64,000 nucleotides of DNA from Micropterix aruncella (lineage: Eukaryota; Arthropoda; Insecta; Lepidoptera; Micropterigidae). Shown here piece by piece: positions 36,570 to 49,064 of this stretch (within the stretch, counting starts at the first letter, position 1; each line of letters opens with the position of its first letter). The DNA lies in the NCBI GenBank assembly GCA_944548615.1, contig OX155952.1, forward strand, positions 28,731,458 to 28,795,457. The letters run 5' to 3'. A program made the translations under genes and the position numbers. The notes below the pieces were generated by a model. The model searched no databases. It was given only the letters and a program-made list of their open reading frames with translations, and had not been told where the DNA came from.

Positions 36570-37866
36570 TTAACCCTCTATCTGGTAAGAGGTCCCTGGT
36601 GGTTCCATTATTTTTTATTCATTTGCGCCATAGTTTTTTTCTGTAACTTCTTGGGATTCCTCCACTGTTGTTTCTAGTGACGTTTCAAACGCAGTCTGAA
36701 TGCACTACACTGTATCGTTTCATTTCTGCAATTATTTTTGTGCGACAGCTAGAAGCGAAAGCAGAATAATTATTGTTCCTCTAAACAATTTTTCCAAAGT
36801 GAAAAGTCGTAATTCTTAGAATAAGCCAATTTTAGTGTTTTTTTTTAAGATAAGTAGATAGAGTAGAACAACTTCTAGTTTCAATATAAATTGGAGTGAC
36901 TATAAAAAAAGTACTAAAAATATGTAAGCAACATAAATAGAAAGGGTATCTCAGGGACCCCTTGCATGTTTATGTAAAGATTCGTGTCGCCTTTGTTACG
37001 GTATTGTTTCACAACGTTTCAACACTTTTGTGTCTATTTTGCCTATAAAAATGGCAGACAATAACAATTGGCGAAAGAAAAGTTGGATTCGTTGGTAATG
37101 ACCTAAGACCAAATACAAGAACTCATGAACTCTGTTGAAATGGATGCTTCAGACTGCAATTCTAGCAGTGATGATCAAGACATCGACCCAAATTACCTGC
37201 CGGATGAAATAACTCCAGACGACATAATTATGAACTGCATTCGCAATATTCAGGTAGGCGAAACAAGCGATTGCTTAATCCAAAACGTGTCGTTGAACGA
37301 AGTGACGTCGATGCGCCTGCAGCATCATCAACACAAGAGATGCAAATCGAAGCCGATGAATTCGATGGATCTTCAGAAAAAGTGGAGGCTGAGCCATCTA
37401 CTTCTACAGCAGCAGTACGATATGCTTTAATCGCCGGTGCTACAAACGGAACAAATTTCAAGCAGACAAAACGACCCCGTTCACCATTACCTGTAGTGGA
37501 AAATTCTAGTCCCTTCATCATGCTTTCTGTTGATGGTTTTACTGGCTCAGGTAATAACTATACTATTCGTAATTTAGCAAAAACGTAACTAATTTTTTAA
37601 TTCTTTTTTCAGGTGCATATGAGGTGCGAAAAATTGTAATTTTTGCAAAATGTCAAAAACCCAATGCGCGTGCAGAAAATTTGATCTTCACTTGCGCTGC
37701 TCTAATGCCAAAAACATAATTATATTTTGATGAATTTCTCGGGTTTCTTGGCACACTATTATTCGGGAAAAAATCTACTAAATTACTAACTACATTATTG
37801 GATAATTTTTAGGATCTAAATTACTAAATTTGAAAATTTTTAGGATCTTGCCAGTTAGAGGGTGAA
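36570..37866 (+). mobile_element. piggyBac-like element, degraded
   Basis: The left end is TTAA (36570-36573) plus ccctctatctggtaagag. The right end inverts to ccctctaactggcaagatcc, ending at 37862 and followed by TGAA (37863-37866), a mutated TTAA. The termini fit piggyBac ends. The 1.29-kb interior has only a piece of the acidic N-terminal part of a transposase (see 37051-37588), so it is an internally deleted copy. Confidence 0.6.
37051..37588 (+). pseudogene. piggyBac-like transposase N-terminal remnant
   Basis: ATG at about 37051 starts MADNNNWRKKSWIRW, then a stop and frame change. NDLRPNTRTHEL follows, then MNSVEMDASDCNSSSDDQDIDPNYLPDE (from 37125), and after another frame change an acidic, Ser/Thr-rich segment ending near 37588 (SSPFIMLSVDGFTGSG). 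Acidic, low-complexity N-termini are common in piggyBac transposases. The catalytic DDD core and the C-terminal zinc finger are absent. Confidence 0.45.
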
Positions 37867-39370
37867 GTAATGATTATGTTTAAGTCCCCAGTTTCTTAGT
37901 CTCCAGTCGGGGCTATTTTAAGAACGGGCGATTAGTTAAAACTCTCAGGCATGTAATTAAAAGGTTTTAATAAACCTATTTTTGTATTTTTTTCTGAATT
38001 GTAATATATTCAATTGATATCAAAGATAACCAAATAAATAAAAAATCACTAAATTATTAATTTCTATTTACAAAATATTCCTTCTTATCCATTTTATGTC
38101 GAACTGCGCAAAAAGACCATGGCATACCTATTTATTAACCCGGCCAAATTCCGGTGGTTAACGGGAAAAACTGTTGTCGTCGATTGATCTGTCCACAATG
38201 TCATTGAGTGTCCAAGAGTTGTAAAAAATTGGGCTTACTTATCGACCTTTCACTCTTTCATGGCAGACAAAAACTATTGAAATCTGCAATTGTATTTATT
38301 CACGGTTTGCAAACGTTTCTACCAGCTAATCCAAGTCCGACATTAGTACAATCTCTATTACTACTTATTTGGAGTATGACGATGTTGCATACCTCGTTGC
38401 AAAATAAAGATTTTTTAATAAAATGGAAGGCCTATAAAATAACTGGTTGAGGTTCGTGTTTAACCCTTTAAGGACCATGGGACATATCGAATACGAATAT
38501 TTAATAAATTATATTTTTCCATGTTATTGAGACATCAGAATCTTAATATTGACAAAAAAAAAGTTTAATAATATACCGCATCTTTTTTTAAATATAGAAA
38601 ATGACCAACGATCTTGTGATTTTGAATTAAAAAAAAAGTTATGGCGACTATTTCAATTTATTTTTATTTTTTATTTTTTCTATACGTACTAAACGTATGA
38701 TTTCTGAGTCAAACAAATAAAATATTACATTTTGGAAAAAGTTGTAACTTTGCATCTATATGCAAATTATACAAAATCTATTGGACCAATTTTCAATAGA
38801 TTTTGTATAATTATTATTTTTTGTATAATTATAATTATAATTATATTTTTGAATATTTTATTTTATTGTAAACTTACATATAGTAAATACATGGTACAAG
38901 TTTGTTCAAAACCTAATTAAACAAAGCTAATTAACTATCCTTTGAACAGTTTAAAACTCTTGAATAAAAAATATGGTAGAAATAACATGAGCACGTTGAT
39001 AGTGGAAAAAATGTAATAAGATTAATAATAATATATGAATAATGAATATTATAATAATATTAGTGTTAAGGTATGTTCGAAAAAGAGGTATATAAAGCGA
39101 AAATGAAATATGAATAATTGGATAATAATATTTATAATACATAATATTACATAATATTATAGTATGGTATAATATATGTCTATAACTTAATGATATATTT
39201 AAGTTAGATAAATTTTAATGACTGTCAAAAAATATAGAGTGTGTAACATTTTTAAGATCAATTTTTGAAACTAATTATTTAAAATTCTGAAAAATGTTTT
39301 CTCTAGAATAATGTACCCTAACATAGGCAATTCGCTTATTTTAAAAAAAGCAACACAAACGGACTGATAC
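37867..39370. other. AT-rich unassigned sequence with a strong hairpin
   Basis: No gene recognised. A 19-bp perfect stem (aattatacaaaatctattg / caatagattttgtataatt) lies at 38765-38783 and 38794-38812 with a 10-nt loop. TTAA-CCC motifs near 38136 and 38462 resemble piggyBac-type ends, but no partners were found. Confidence 0.5.
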
Positions 39371-39610
39371 AGCCCATTTTCTAGTGAATGTGTATAATGT
39401 TTCATAGCAATAACCTTTTTCTATACATACTATTATATATCAGTTGTGGAGCCCTTGGCGCGTGTTAAACTAGGACTTGGCCAGTTTTATTTCTAACTTG
39501 CTTCCACTTAATCCATGTTGGTTGTAATGCAGTAAAATGTCTTTAAGAAATTCCTGTGTACCTACCTATGTTTAATAATATTTTGTTACTATAAAAACAA
39601 GAACTACTAA
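39371..39610 (+). repeat. Diverged direct repeat, left copy
   Basis: ctagtgaatgtgtataatg, atcagttgtggagccctt, gcgtgttaaactag and cctatgtttaataat blocks recur in order at 41407-41637. The two copies enclose the element with the LINE ORF1 remnant. Confidence 0.6.
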
Positions 39611-39629
39611 ATATATTAAAAGGATGAAA

Positions 39630-41399
39630 AACAGGACCGTTACAAAAAGTGAACTACGTATTTGTATTTTTTTATTACAGTTTTTTACGAAATACTTGTG
39701 GTTTATGTATTTATCCATATGGATCTATAAATATGGGTAAATCATATCCATATGGATCTATCTATATGGATATTTTTTTTGGGTTGTTTATTACCGGCAA
39801 GACAGACACACAAGTAACCCAATGTTGCATACCTTGATTGTGGCGAAACGATATGGACACACGAATCGTACTGATTAAAAACGACTGCTTCTGACATGGT
39901 GAGACAAACGATAGGTTTGTTTTCCCGTGTACAAAGATATCGAAATAAAAATGAGTGAAAAAGGGTGATAGTAATTAGGGCAGGGTGGTAATAGAATATC
40001 GCTAGTAAAGAATGAGAAAGATGGGGGGGGGGGTGTTTTAGAGTGACATTGTGAGGGATGGTGTGGAGGAGTACTGGTAAAGATAGGTTTGGGATGCGAT
40101 AAATTAATAAAATGTAATGTATAGTAGTAGAAAGAACCAAGATAAATACGCGGAGATAAGTAGTATAAATGTGATAAACAATAACGATAGAACGTTGATC
40201 GGATGAAAGATAGGTCCATGTGTAATTATTTATATAATTTTTTTGAGGTCCGATTCCTTTCCGATAAACAAAGCCGGTGAGGCGTCGTTTTTTGGACGAA
40301 AATTTTGGAAGTTTTTTACCCAAGTGTATGAGTAGTTTTTCTGCTTCGCGCTGACTTTCGCTTCGTAGAGAAGTCTTTTGTTTTTGGCAGTGAGGTGGTC
40401 GTTTACGAAAATTCTATGCGATTCTCCTGGAAGACCAATGTCTGACGTGCTAAGTGACTTGCGTCGTTTCGCTGCATCCAGGAAGCCATCTTTTAAGCGT
40501 CGGGTAACCAGTCGCAAGACAATCGGTTTAGGCAGACCATTGGTAGTCGGTAACCTTGTTGCAACGCGTGATGTGAAGTCCACATCTTCGCTCTACAAAG
40601 GAAATTCGGTAAAAATCGCGATTTTCCTGATGAGGTCCAAGATATTTTCCCCGTTCTTCTGTGGTATTCCTTCGATCTCGACATTTTGTTGTCTCGCCCA
40701 TTGGTCACGTTCATTGGATTCATTTTGGAGCATTGATACTGCTTGGCGCAGTGACATTACTTCCTTCTCCGTGTCGACAACACGGGTCGACACACAAGGT
40801 CGACAACCTTGTCGACCTTGAATTCGACGGCTTTTATTCTTTTTCCAAAATCTTCAACCGTAGTGTTGCAGAAGTCGATTGATCCCTGGATGTTTTGCAG
40901 GTTCAATTTTAGGTTTTTTATGTCGTCCCTTAGAATTGCCAGGCCGGCGATTTGACGCTGCATTTTCTTGAGTTCTTCCATGATACTGAAAAGATTTATG
41001 AGGTCGTTATCAATGAAGGCACTTGCTGGGGGTGTGGCTGTGGGGGAGGCGGTAGGGGGTTTGGCTGCGTGATTTGTTGGGCTTAAAGAACGCGATCTTT
41101 CAGCGGAAGATTTCGCGAGAGTGATGCTTCTGGTAGATCTTGGCTCTACTAACTTGCACGGATCGCATCTCCAATTATTCCTTTGTATGCTCGAGAGGCC
41201 CTTGAATCCTTCTGGAGTTATGAATAGGCAGATGTTATAAGATACTTTATGACACTCGGGATGACATAACGATTCTAACATTACTACATACTTTTAAATC
41301 GGTGTGAGCGTTTAGAAGTTATGGTCGAATAAAGAAACGGAAAACATACATTGATGAACCCTGAACACATTACATTCCTTATTTGATGGGCAGTTGTGT
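39630..41399. mobile_element. 'acacgactgcc' repeat family, copy C, carrying a LINE ORF1 remnant
   Basis: The left end has a degraded version of cacgactgccgttacaaaaag (here acaggaccgttacaaaaag). The right end has gaacacattacattcc and gggcagttgtgtaaaa. The same ends bound 42179-42841 and 60049-60605. A minus-strand LINE ORF1 (40230-41281) sits inside. Palindromic tccatatggatctat repeats lie at 39714-39772 and a G-run at 40022-40032. Confidence 0.5.
40230..41281 (-). pseudogene. LINE ORF1-like protein (PHD-like finger, coiled coil, RRM-like region), broken
   Basis: Three frames in order. 41281-40757: an N-terminal cysteine/histidine finger (SLCHPECHKVSYNIC, then WRCDPCK), a Pro/Ser-rich linker, then a helical segment (MEELKKMQRQIAGLAILRDDIKNL...) fit for a coiled coil. 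40793-40593: more coiled coil and QQNVEIEGIPQKNGENILDLI, the start of the RRM-like domain. 40583-40230: DFTSRVATRL, PIVLRLVTRRLKDGFLDA, then IFVNDHLTAKNKRLLYEAK, an LINE ORF1 C-terminus. ORF1 proteins bind the element RNA. Two frame breaks make it a pseudogene. ORF2 is not found nearby. Confidence 0.65.
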
Positions 41400-41406
41400 A
41401 AAAATA

Positions 41407-41637
41407 TCATCTAGTGAATGTGTATGATGTTTTAGCAATAGCCACTTTCATTAATAGATATCAGTTACGGAGCCCTTAGCGGGTGTTAAACTAGCTCTTG
41501 ACCAGCTTTATTTCTATTTTGCTACCAATTAATTGCTATTATTGGATGTAAAATGTCTTTAAAATATTCATATGTACCTACCCATGTTTAATAATATAAT
41601 TATTGTTACTATTAAAATAAGAAACATAATGTATAAC
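41407..41637 (+). repeat. Diverged direct repeat, right copy
   Basis: Partner of 39371-39610, clearly diverged. Starts right after the end of the enclosed element. Confidence 0.6.
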
Positions 41638-42178
41638 AATGCATTTATTCTCTAATCACATGGAACAGCTGCAATTTTGAATAGACGCTTGTAATCAAAG
41701 GCGAATCACAAAGGATTGTCGCAACCGTACTTCGGTCAAGGAAATCTTCAGTTTATTTCCTTGTACTGAACACAATGTAGGTACACCGCGACAGCCAAAC
41801 AATGTAAGCCTAAGATTAGCATATACAACAAGGCTGAGAACTGATACGAGCGACTGTCTTGAATGGGAGCTAACTGAATTGAATTTGATCATCCTTCTTA
41901 TGCTTGAATATAAATTTTGCTGACGTTTAGCCATACCAAATTTTATGAGGGATAACTGAATACAATAGTTACAATTTCCTGATCTACGCTCCGGAAGAAT
42001 GAATTAGGATCACTAACATCAATGTATGTACATATATATATATATATCGGAAACTTAGAATGCTAGCTTATTTAATAATTACGATATTAATAATGAATGC
42101 TGAATACGAGGAGCGCTTCTTATAACTTATTTTGGGGACATAAGACAAACAAAAGACGATAATTAAAAAGGTAAAAAA
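41638..42178. other. Unassigned sequence
   Basis: No gene recognised. A short (at)n lies at about 42032-42046. Confidence 0.4.
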
Positions 42179-42841
42179 ACACGACTGCCGTTACAAAAAG
42201 TGAACGACTCACTGAAACGCACGGTTTTCAAGAGAATAAAGTTCTTCGTTGAAACAACTCTAAATATACGGAATCTGAGTTACGTCCCCGTTTACGTCTG
42301 TTTTCTATACAAACATCCTGTGCTTAAAGACGATTATTCAAGTCCCGTGGCGTCTTGCGCTGGGCAATTGCCCTTTAGCTGGGCTTCACGCGATCCGGGC
42401 CCATTGACCCGGATGTCTGAGAGTGGCATCGTCTATGCGCCCTGGAGCAGGTATCACGAAGCGATCGCGCGGCTGCCGCACTCAGTCGGTTGCCCTCGGT
42501 GCTCATGTAATAAAACGCTTTTTTATGACGTATTTGTGGTCTATGTATTTATCCATATATACAAATATATTTTCGGAGCCTCGTTTATCAGACCTTTAAT
42601 TTAATACTAAACCCTATATACTTATATTAATTTATTGACATTTGGACATTTAGTCATATGTTTATTTGACATTTGGACAGTTTAGTACCTTATGACGCTC
42701 GGGATGTCATAACGATTCTAAAAATATCAACCACTTCTGAATCGGTTTAAGCGTTTAGAAGTTATGGTGGAATAAAGAAACGGAAAGCATACATACATAA
42801 ACCCTGAACACATTACACTGCTTTTTGGTGGGCAGTCGTGT
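42179..42841. mobile_element. 'acacgactgcc' repeat family, copy A
   Basis: The left end acacgactgccgttacaaaa and the right end gggcagtcgtgt (inverted: acacgactgccc) enclose 663 bp. Shared internal blocks: acgctcgggatgtcataacg, gcgtttagaagttatggtgg, aaccctgaacacattacac. The centre (42340-42520) is GC-richer (cgcgatccgggcccattgac...) and absent from copy B, so it may be an insertion. No transposase. Confidence 0.6.
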
Positions 42842-43812
42842 AAAAACAAATGCAGCGAATTCGTAGTTCATTTTTTTAACATTCAATTTGTTTTAACCTT
42901 TTTACAGCATTACTTTATAGCCACTAAAAAGTTTGATTTGAGTAGTATTAAATAGTCTATAAATTACTTTTTATGTATTTGAATAAGCTGGCATTCCATT
43001 AGGTTCCGAGATATTAAGGCTATCAATAGTTGCGAGGGTACTTGTTTCCGAGTTTAGTTGCGGGGGTAGGCGGTTATCTACGGAATTATTGTAAATTATG
43101 AAGCCCGTAATGAATATTTTAACTTTTTTATGTAAAGCTTAGGTAATAAAACAACACATCTGCGGCTAAAATACAACTGTGGCTTAGTAATATAATCTAT
43201 AAAATACTAATAAAATGAATGAAAAATAACATCTTTAATACGCATTAGGAAAAAAACTAAGTATTTCGCAATGAATTTATCGTAAAGTACCTACAATGTT
43301 TTCCAGTAGGGAAGAGAGGCATGAAGGCATGTTTCTAGAAATGAAGACATTTTAGACATTAAGAAATGAAGGCAGATTAAACCGCTGATAGCTCTCAGAA
43401 CAAGCATATTGTTATTTTTATATGTAGGTACATACTTTTTGTTTATTTGACTAGACAATAGCCTCCGTTAGGAACGGATCTTGTTCAAAGTAATTTTCTC
43501 ACATTTATTAGGTCACTCTCGTTAGTTTTTCGTTTGTTTCAGAAATCGCTTTCGCTTGAAATGCCGCTGTTATTTAGCGTTCGACTAAAGTTATGGTAGA
43601 TGCGTGTACTTCCGCGTCATTGACCGAACAAGCCGAATGTTTAGTCTGCGAAAACACATTATTGGTATTCACATTTCTCACCGCAAAAGGCCCAAATTGC
43701 CTTTATCGGGTTTATAAACAAGAAGCCATTTCAATTCCCAAACGACGTGTTATTCAAAGGGTTTCGCTTTGTTGATATACGACAATTATACAATAAAGTC
43801 AGTAGTAGGGCG
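42842..43812. other. Unassigned sequence
   Basis: No gene recognised. Confidence 0.4.
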
Positions 43813-44512
43813 GTGTCGACTACAACGGGCGTACCCGTCACCCCAAGCTGGTGGTATAACTATACGTAATAATCTTTCAGCCGTGGGATAAGCCTAGAAG
43901 ACTTAGAGACAAAGACAATCTACTTTCTAGCTCGCCAGCAGTCCGTTAGAGACCGACGCCTTACGGCGAGGCACCGGGAAAGGTACCCAGCAGGCACCCC
44001 CGCCCCCTAACTACCAGTTTTGGAAGGATATCTCCGTCTGGAATTAACCTTCAGGATACCTCCGTCCTCCCGACTGATTACAAGTCCGAAGTCGTTTACG
44101 CGTTGTATTAAAGCGGTAATTCAATCAGAATTTATCGCGGACCTGGGCGTTCTTTGCCCGTAGTGCCACACTCGATCGAGTGGCATAAGGTAATTTCAAG
44201 AGAGGCTTGACAACAGGTCAACATCCACCCCGCTGCTTAGAAGACAGTGTATTTCCAGTCTTCAGACTCCTTCAGCATTTAGTCAGAATGCACAACCGAT
44301 AGGCTTCGCCGCACGGTTCGCAAACCGTCCAGTGGCGCCAGGATGCAATGCCGCCGGGAGAAACCGCTAAACTAGCTTTGAGGCCTGCGACACGAGAGTC
44401 TTTCCCGGGGTAGCCTTCCACACGAGGAGGCTTCTGAATAGGAGCTGAATCGTGAGTTGAGCCGATCCGAGAACAAAGTGGATCTTGTGGCCCAAGCTGC
44501 ACGAAACCACTC
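43813..44512 (+). mobile_element. 'Acgggcgaacccgtcac' retroposon family, copy 1 (near full length)
   Basis: Starts gtcgactacaacgggcgtac and ends ggcccaagctgcacgaaacc. About 700 bp, GC-rich against AT-rich surroundings. Same order of blocks as 52661-53346 and 62220-62926: tatctccgtctggaattaac, gtcctcccgactg, tcgcggacctgggcg, actccttcagcatttagtc. No coding frame is shared between copies, so it is noncoding. Confidence 0.7.
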
Positions 44513-46519
44513 ACCATCAAAGTCACACTAAGTCAGTGCTATATTTTACTATAAGCATAAGAAACAACGTCTCAGCACGTCCTTTGCAGGGAACTAGGTA
44601 CATACATTTGCACAAAGGCCTTTTCCTATCTGACTGCTCGTGCGAATCGATCTAGTACTAGACACCATCAAAGGGAGGAAAACTCTAACGGAATTGTTAA
44701 TCGAACTCGGAAGGGAGGAAAATGAGACGCTTCCCAACCATACTGCGATTTGAATATAAGCACCTACAGATTTAAAATATTTGATTTGATAATATGTTTG
44801 TATTTGCTTATATTAATTCAATACATATTTGTTTTTATTTTTTATTTTTATATTATTTATTATTTTGTTATCTTTATGTAGATACTGATGATATTATTTT
44901 GAACAATCTGATCATTATCTACAATTTCTGAATTTTAATTCATTGGTTATTTTATTATTATTTTTAATTGTTAATTTTACATTTTTATTTTATTTTATTT
45001 TATTGCGTCACAAAAAATACACTGTTAGTACTTAGGCGTAGTGTGTGTCGCTGATAACTAGGCAGAGCCTGTTCTAAGGAGAACACCAATGTAAATAATT
45101 TATAGCTTCCAAACAAAATTTCAGAAATAATTAGTTAAAAATGAAACTTACTAGACCAAAATAATTTTGCAACTATAAATATTTGTAAGTATTAATAAAT
45201 AATAACTATTAATAACAAATGGTAATTAGTAATAATAATTACATAATAAGTAATCAAATAGAGTAAATATAGATATGTGTATAGTAAAAAAATATTTAAA
45301 ATATTTATTTAATTTAAAATTATATTTTTTTCCGTTACTTTTACCAAGGTTCATCAACCAGAATGCAAGATGATATTTTTGTTGTTTTCTGCTTATTCCC
45401 AATATGATTTTACTCATAATTATTAGCCATTCTTGGAGCATGAAAGCTGTAGTGACGTTGTCCAAAAAACGTTAGACGTTTCGGCACAAGTTTTCCTTGT
45501 AACGACCTGTTATCTAGCTGTTATCTAGAAAAAACATAATGAGCAATTCAGATTAAATAGCAAGTCTATCTAAGTACGAGCATTTGCCTAGATAGGTGGG
45601 TGGTCTTAGAGATTCATAATATTGTTTCTTTGCCCTGAATGAATGTCTTGATTTGAATTGTTTTGAATCCACGAGTCTATGGTTATTATAATTATGTACG
45701 GAAATAGAGGGTATTTATTACAGCGATATCCGCCTATACGTTTTCATATCAAAATTATAATTTCACTATTTCACCTTGCCATGATTAGCTTATTAGACCG
45801 TATCGAAACATGACCCCGTACCAGTTGTTTTGTGAAATCTAATTATTATTTTCAGTGGGAGTATGATACATTACCGGTAATGTCGTGTGCGCCAACCAGT
45901 CGACGAATCCTTGAATAAAACATAAGACGTTCGCTTCGTCTAATATAAAAAAGAAGAGTTCCATCATAACACTGTAGCGTCAACATACCGGCTACCGGAT
46001 TTCGACACATGTTCTCCTTTGGATGTTGACAATGCGGCGTTTGCACCAACGGCACTGTTTGTATGACACACTTTAAGAGTAATTTACATTTGCGAATGAA
46101 CAATATTTGGCAATCAAGTTTAAGGACAATTCGAATATTGGTCAAGCAATAGCACACTTCTGGCAGAAGCCGTGAAGCAAGTCTTGTATACGTGTGGTAG
46201 CGTTATTTACTATTTACTCAATTGCCACGAACTTTATTCTTTGTAGCCTTGTTGTCCCACTTATTTGGTTAAATTAGATTGAAATAGGGGATTTGTATTG
46301 AGGTGGTACCTACAATTTAATCAAATCTCTCATCTATCATATCCCATCACGTAACCATACATAGCACAATAACCAGTGGAGAACTATAGTATCAGGGCCA
46401 TTGCAAGAAAAATCGTAGATGGTTCTATTAGTTAGTAAGTAATATGTTATTTTTTTTTAATTTATCGGCTGCTGTTTTTTTGCTAATGTTCTTATTGAGA
46501 GAAAATATAACAAAAAAAA
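44513..46519. other. AT-rich unassigned sequence
   Basis: No gene recognised. A LINE-like T/A-rich stretch (44820-45010, repeated tttttattttatttt) and only short frames. Confidence 0.45.
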
Positions 46520-46575
46520 CGGTTGTGTCACCCCAAGACTTTCCCGGCAAGTAGCCAAGGACTTATAAAAGGATT
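46520..46575 (+). repeat. SINE-like repeat end
   Basis: aaacggttgtgtcaccccaa, gactttcccggcaagtagcc, aaggactt. This matches 25665-25712 (inverted), 3750-3777 (inverted) and 63690-63730. Confidence 0.5.
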
Positions 46576-46759
46576 TTAAGCGTGAAATCCCTTTGGCACA
46601 GTAAGATGACCTGATTGAAAGGGATAGTCGGCGACGAGTGCGGATAGTGAGACTGCATTATTGCTAGAAATATAACTATTATAACTTAAGTCATATTACT
46701 AACTAAATTAGTAACTATTAAACACGTTCGATCTATTCGTTTACGCAAATATACTGACC

Positions 46760-47335
46760 GGCATAAAATTAATGTGACTTCGGCCCAACAAGGCATCTGT
46801 GTACCAAATTTCAAGTCATCAAGTCAAATATTTCACAATTTTAATATGACTATTGCGCCCTCTGGCGGACCGATTTCAACCAAAACCTTTTCGACTCTTG
46901 CCATGACCAAATGATGCCTGCATGCCCAATGTTAGCTTAATGAAACACAGGGCATACAAACTTCCATCCGGGAATGAGCTTAACCCCAGAGCCCCGTTTG
47001 GCCGATATCGGCCAAAACACGATTCAGCGTGACGACCCCGTTTTAATTTAATTTTAATTTAATTTGCTTTATTTTATTATGTTTTATTATGTTAATATGT
47101 TTTATTTTAATTATGGATACAGTGGTTTGGCAGTAATTAATGTTTTGGTAAGACAGTGTCATAATTCAATTTTTTAACTAATTTTTACTAAAATTTTTTG
47201 GGACATCAACTTGTCAACCGGCTGAGGGGCCGAGGCCTGAAGGGTTAATCGTCTCAGGGGGGCTCAAAATGGGTATTTCGGTCTTCATCTCGAAAAAAAA
47301 AATTGTGCGTTCGCAGGGAAAGTTAAAAGTAGGGA
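46760..47335 (-). repeat. Dispersed repeat, 'tccacgatagcgc' family, copy c
   Basis: Inverted copy: ttcggcccaacaaggcatct, ccaaatttcaagtcatc, gcgccctctggcggaccgat, ctcttgccatgaccaaatga. After an unrelated stretch (about 46945-47210) come ctcaggggggctcaaaatgg, ttcggtcttcatctcg and agggaaagtt. The insertion contains tttaattttaattttaattt repeats. Confidence 0.55.
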
Positions 47336-47862
47336 GAAACGAAATATGTGGACACGACTTTGTTATTAATATTATCAACAAGAGTGAACGATAATTTTTA
47401 CGCAAATGCTTTGCGAAATTGTCTAATATATGTTCCTCGCTGGAGTTTTATTGATTTAACCCAACTTGTATGTAAGTAAATATGATTTAAACTTTCATGG
47501 CTTCATATTTGTTTGATAAGCGGATACTGTCAAACGAAAAATGAGGTCAAACCCTTTCAATGAAGTCGTTAAACAGAACTCAATACAACTATTTCATACA
47601 TAGCCTGAGCTAAATAATTCGTTCGTTATTAGTAACAATTGACATCATTTTCGATGGATCTCCATCAGTGAGCTGTAATAGAAATGAAGCACAAGTGTTA
47701 AAAAGATTGTCATCGCTTGAGGAACGGCGGCAGTTTTTTTTAATAAGCAAGTTAGTAGGAATTCCTACTTTTGATAAAGCTTGATACACTTGATACATTC
47801 ATTTTACATTATTTACCTTATATGGTATAATAAGTTCAAAGTTCATGGTTGTCGGACGTACA
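47336..47862. other. Unassigned sequence
   Basis: No gene recognised. Confidence 0.4.
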
Positions 47863-48235
47863 TCGTCAGCTACCACTATAAATACCTTCGCTGTATTGTG
47901 AATGATCAAGAACACCATAGTGTGGAAGTCAGATGTCGCATCAAACAAGCTAGAGCTGCGTTTATCAAAATGAGCCAACTCTTCTGCGACCGTTGTCTCA
48001 AACTCTCCACTAGATAATGCCTGGTGCGGTGTTATATATTTTCAGTCCATTGTGTTCAGTCCAGAGACTTTGTGTAAAATGTTAGAAGCTTTCGAAATGT
48101 GGATTTATAGGAGAATAATAAAAATATCTTGGACGGATAGTCACAAATGAGACGGTGCTGCAAAAGATGCACAAAGAATTGGAATTACTGAAGACCATAA
48201 AGAGAAGGAAATTACAACTAGTACCTGAGTAGGTA
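47863..48235 (+). pseudogene. RTE-type retrotransposon reverse transcriptase fragment
   Basis: SYHYKYLRCIVNDQEHHSVEVRCRIKQARAAFIKMSQLFCDRCLKLSTR, then after a stop and frameshift near 48017, MLEAFEMWIYRRIIKISWTD and later KMHKELELL-like codons. This is the C-terminal part of insect endonuclease-reverse transcriptases of the RTE type (YLGxxI, E-V-R-RI-xA, AFEMWxYRRML-xI-W-D). The catalytic motif is missing, and several breaks make it a dead fragment. Confidence 0.7.
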
Positions 48236-48416
48236 TGTATAAATTAAAAATATAAATAGTTAAAATAAAAAAAACGTATAGTCAGTAGTAAAATAGTCAA
48301 AATAGAAATATTACAAATCTAAAATTACAACATTAAAAACTGTTTTACGCCTAATCTTTTTTTTAAATTATTGAAGCCTGGTAAGTGATTGTTTTAAAAA
48401 GTACCTGTATTTTTAC
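48236..48416. other. AT-rich spacer
   Basis: Nothing recognised. Confidence 0.4.
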
Positions 48417-48905
48417 TTTCCCAGCCCAAATGGAAAGTATTGTGAACCCGCCTTAAAACTAATCGAGATGAAGACGGAAATGTCAATTTTGACCCCTCTC
48501 CCACTAAGATGAATAGAAGCATTTCCAGACTGTTTGTGAGTCTGTGTATGTGTGTGTGTGTGTATAATAATAATAATAATAATTAAACGCTTTATTTACT
48601 TAAACAAAAAGGCGAGTTTATTGCCTAAAAGCAATATCTTACAGCTAACCGTGTGTGTGTATGTGCATTCCTCCACGATAGCGCCTAAACGCTTCATTCG
48701 ATTGAGCTGAAATTTGGCATGCATGCATCATTCGGTCATGGCAAGAGTTAAAAAGATTGTACTTGAAAGCGGACCACCAGAGGACGCGCTAGTCATACTT
48801 AAATCGTGAAATATTGCAGTTAGAGACTTGATAAGAATTCGGTAAACAGATGCCTTGTTTGACCGAAATTACGTTGTGAAATTTTGTTTAAAATATCTCG
48901 TAAAC
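48417..48905 (+). repeat. Dispersed repeat, 'tccacgatagcgc' family, copy d
   Basis: actttcccagcccaaatgga...aagtattgtgaacccgcctt, atgaagacggaaatgtcaat, a TG microsatellite, cctccacgatagcgcctaaa, attgagctgaaatttggcat, ggtcatggcaagagttaaaa and agatgccttgtttgaccgaa. A small insertion ((aat)n to gcaatatcttacagctaacc, about 48565-48648) splits the microsatellite. This is the most complete copy. Confidence 0.65.
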
Positions 48906-49064
48906 AAGCGACGCAAATAATATTTAAAATATTTAAAGTCCGCGATATTTAGGAAACTTCTATATCATTTCTGAAATATGCCATTTAAATACCACAGGTA
49001 CTACTATTTTTTTTACCATTTTATTTTATAAAAGAAAATTAACCAATACAAAAATATATATACT

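Noticed and set aside
38130..38480. piggyBac-type ends (ttaaccc near 38136 and 38462)
   Set aside because: The two ends do not pair as inverted repeats and no partner end was found.
39371..41637. LTR retrotransposon interpretation of the direct repeats
   Set aside because: No TG...CA ends, primer-binding site, polypurine tract or gag-pol; the enclosed gene is a LINE ORF1.
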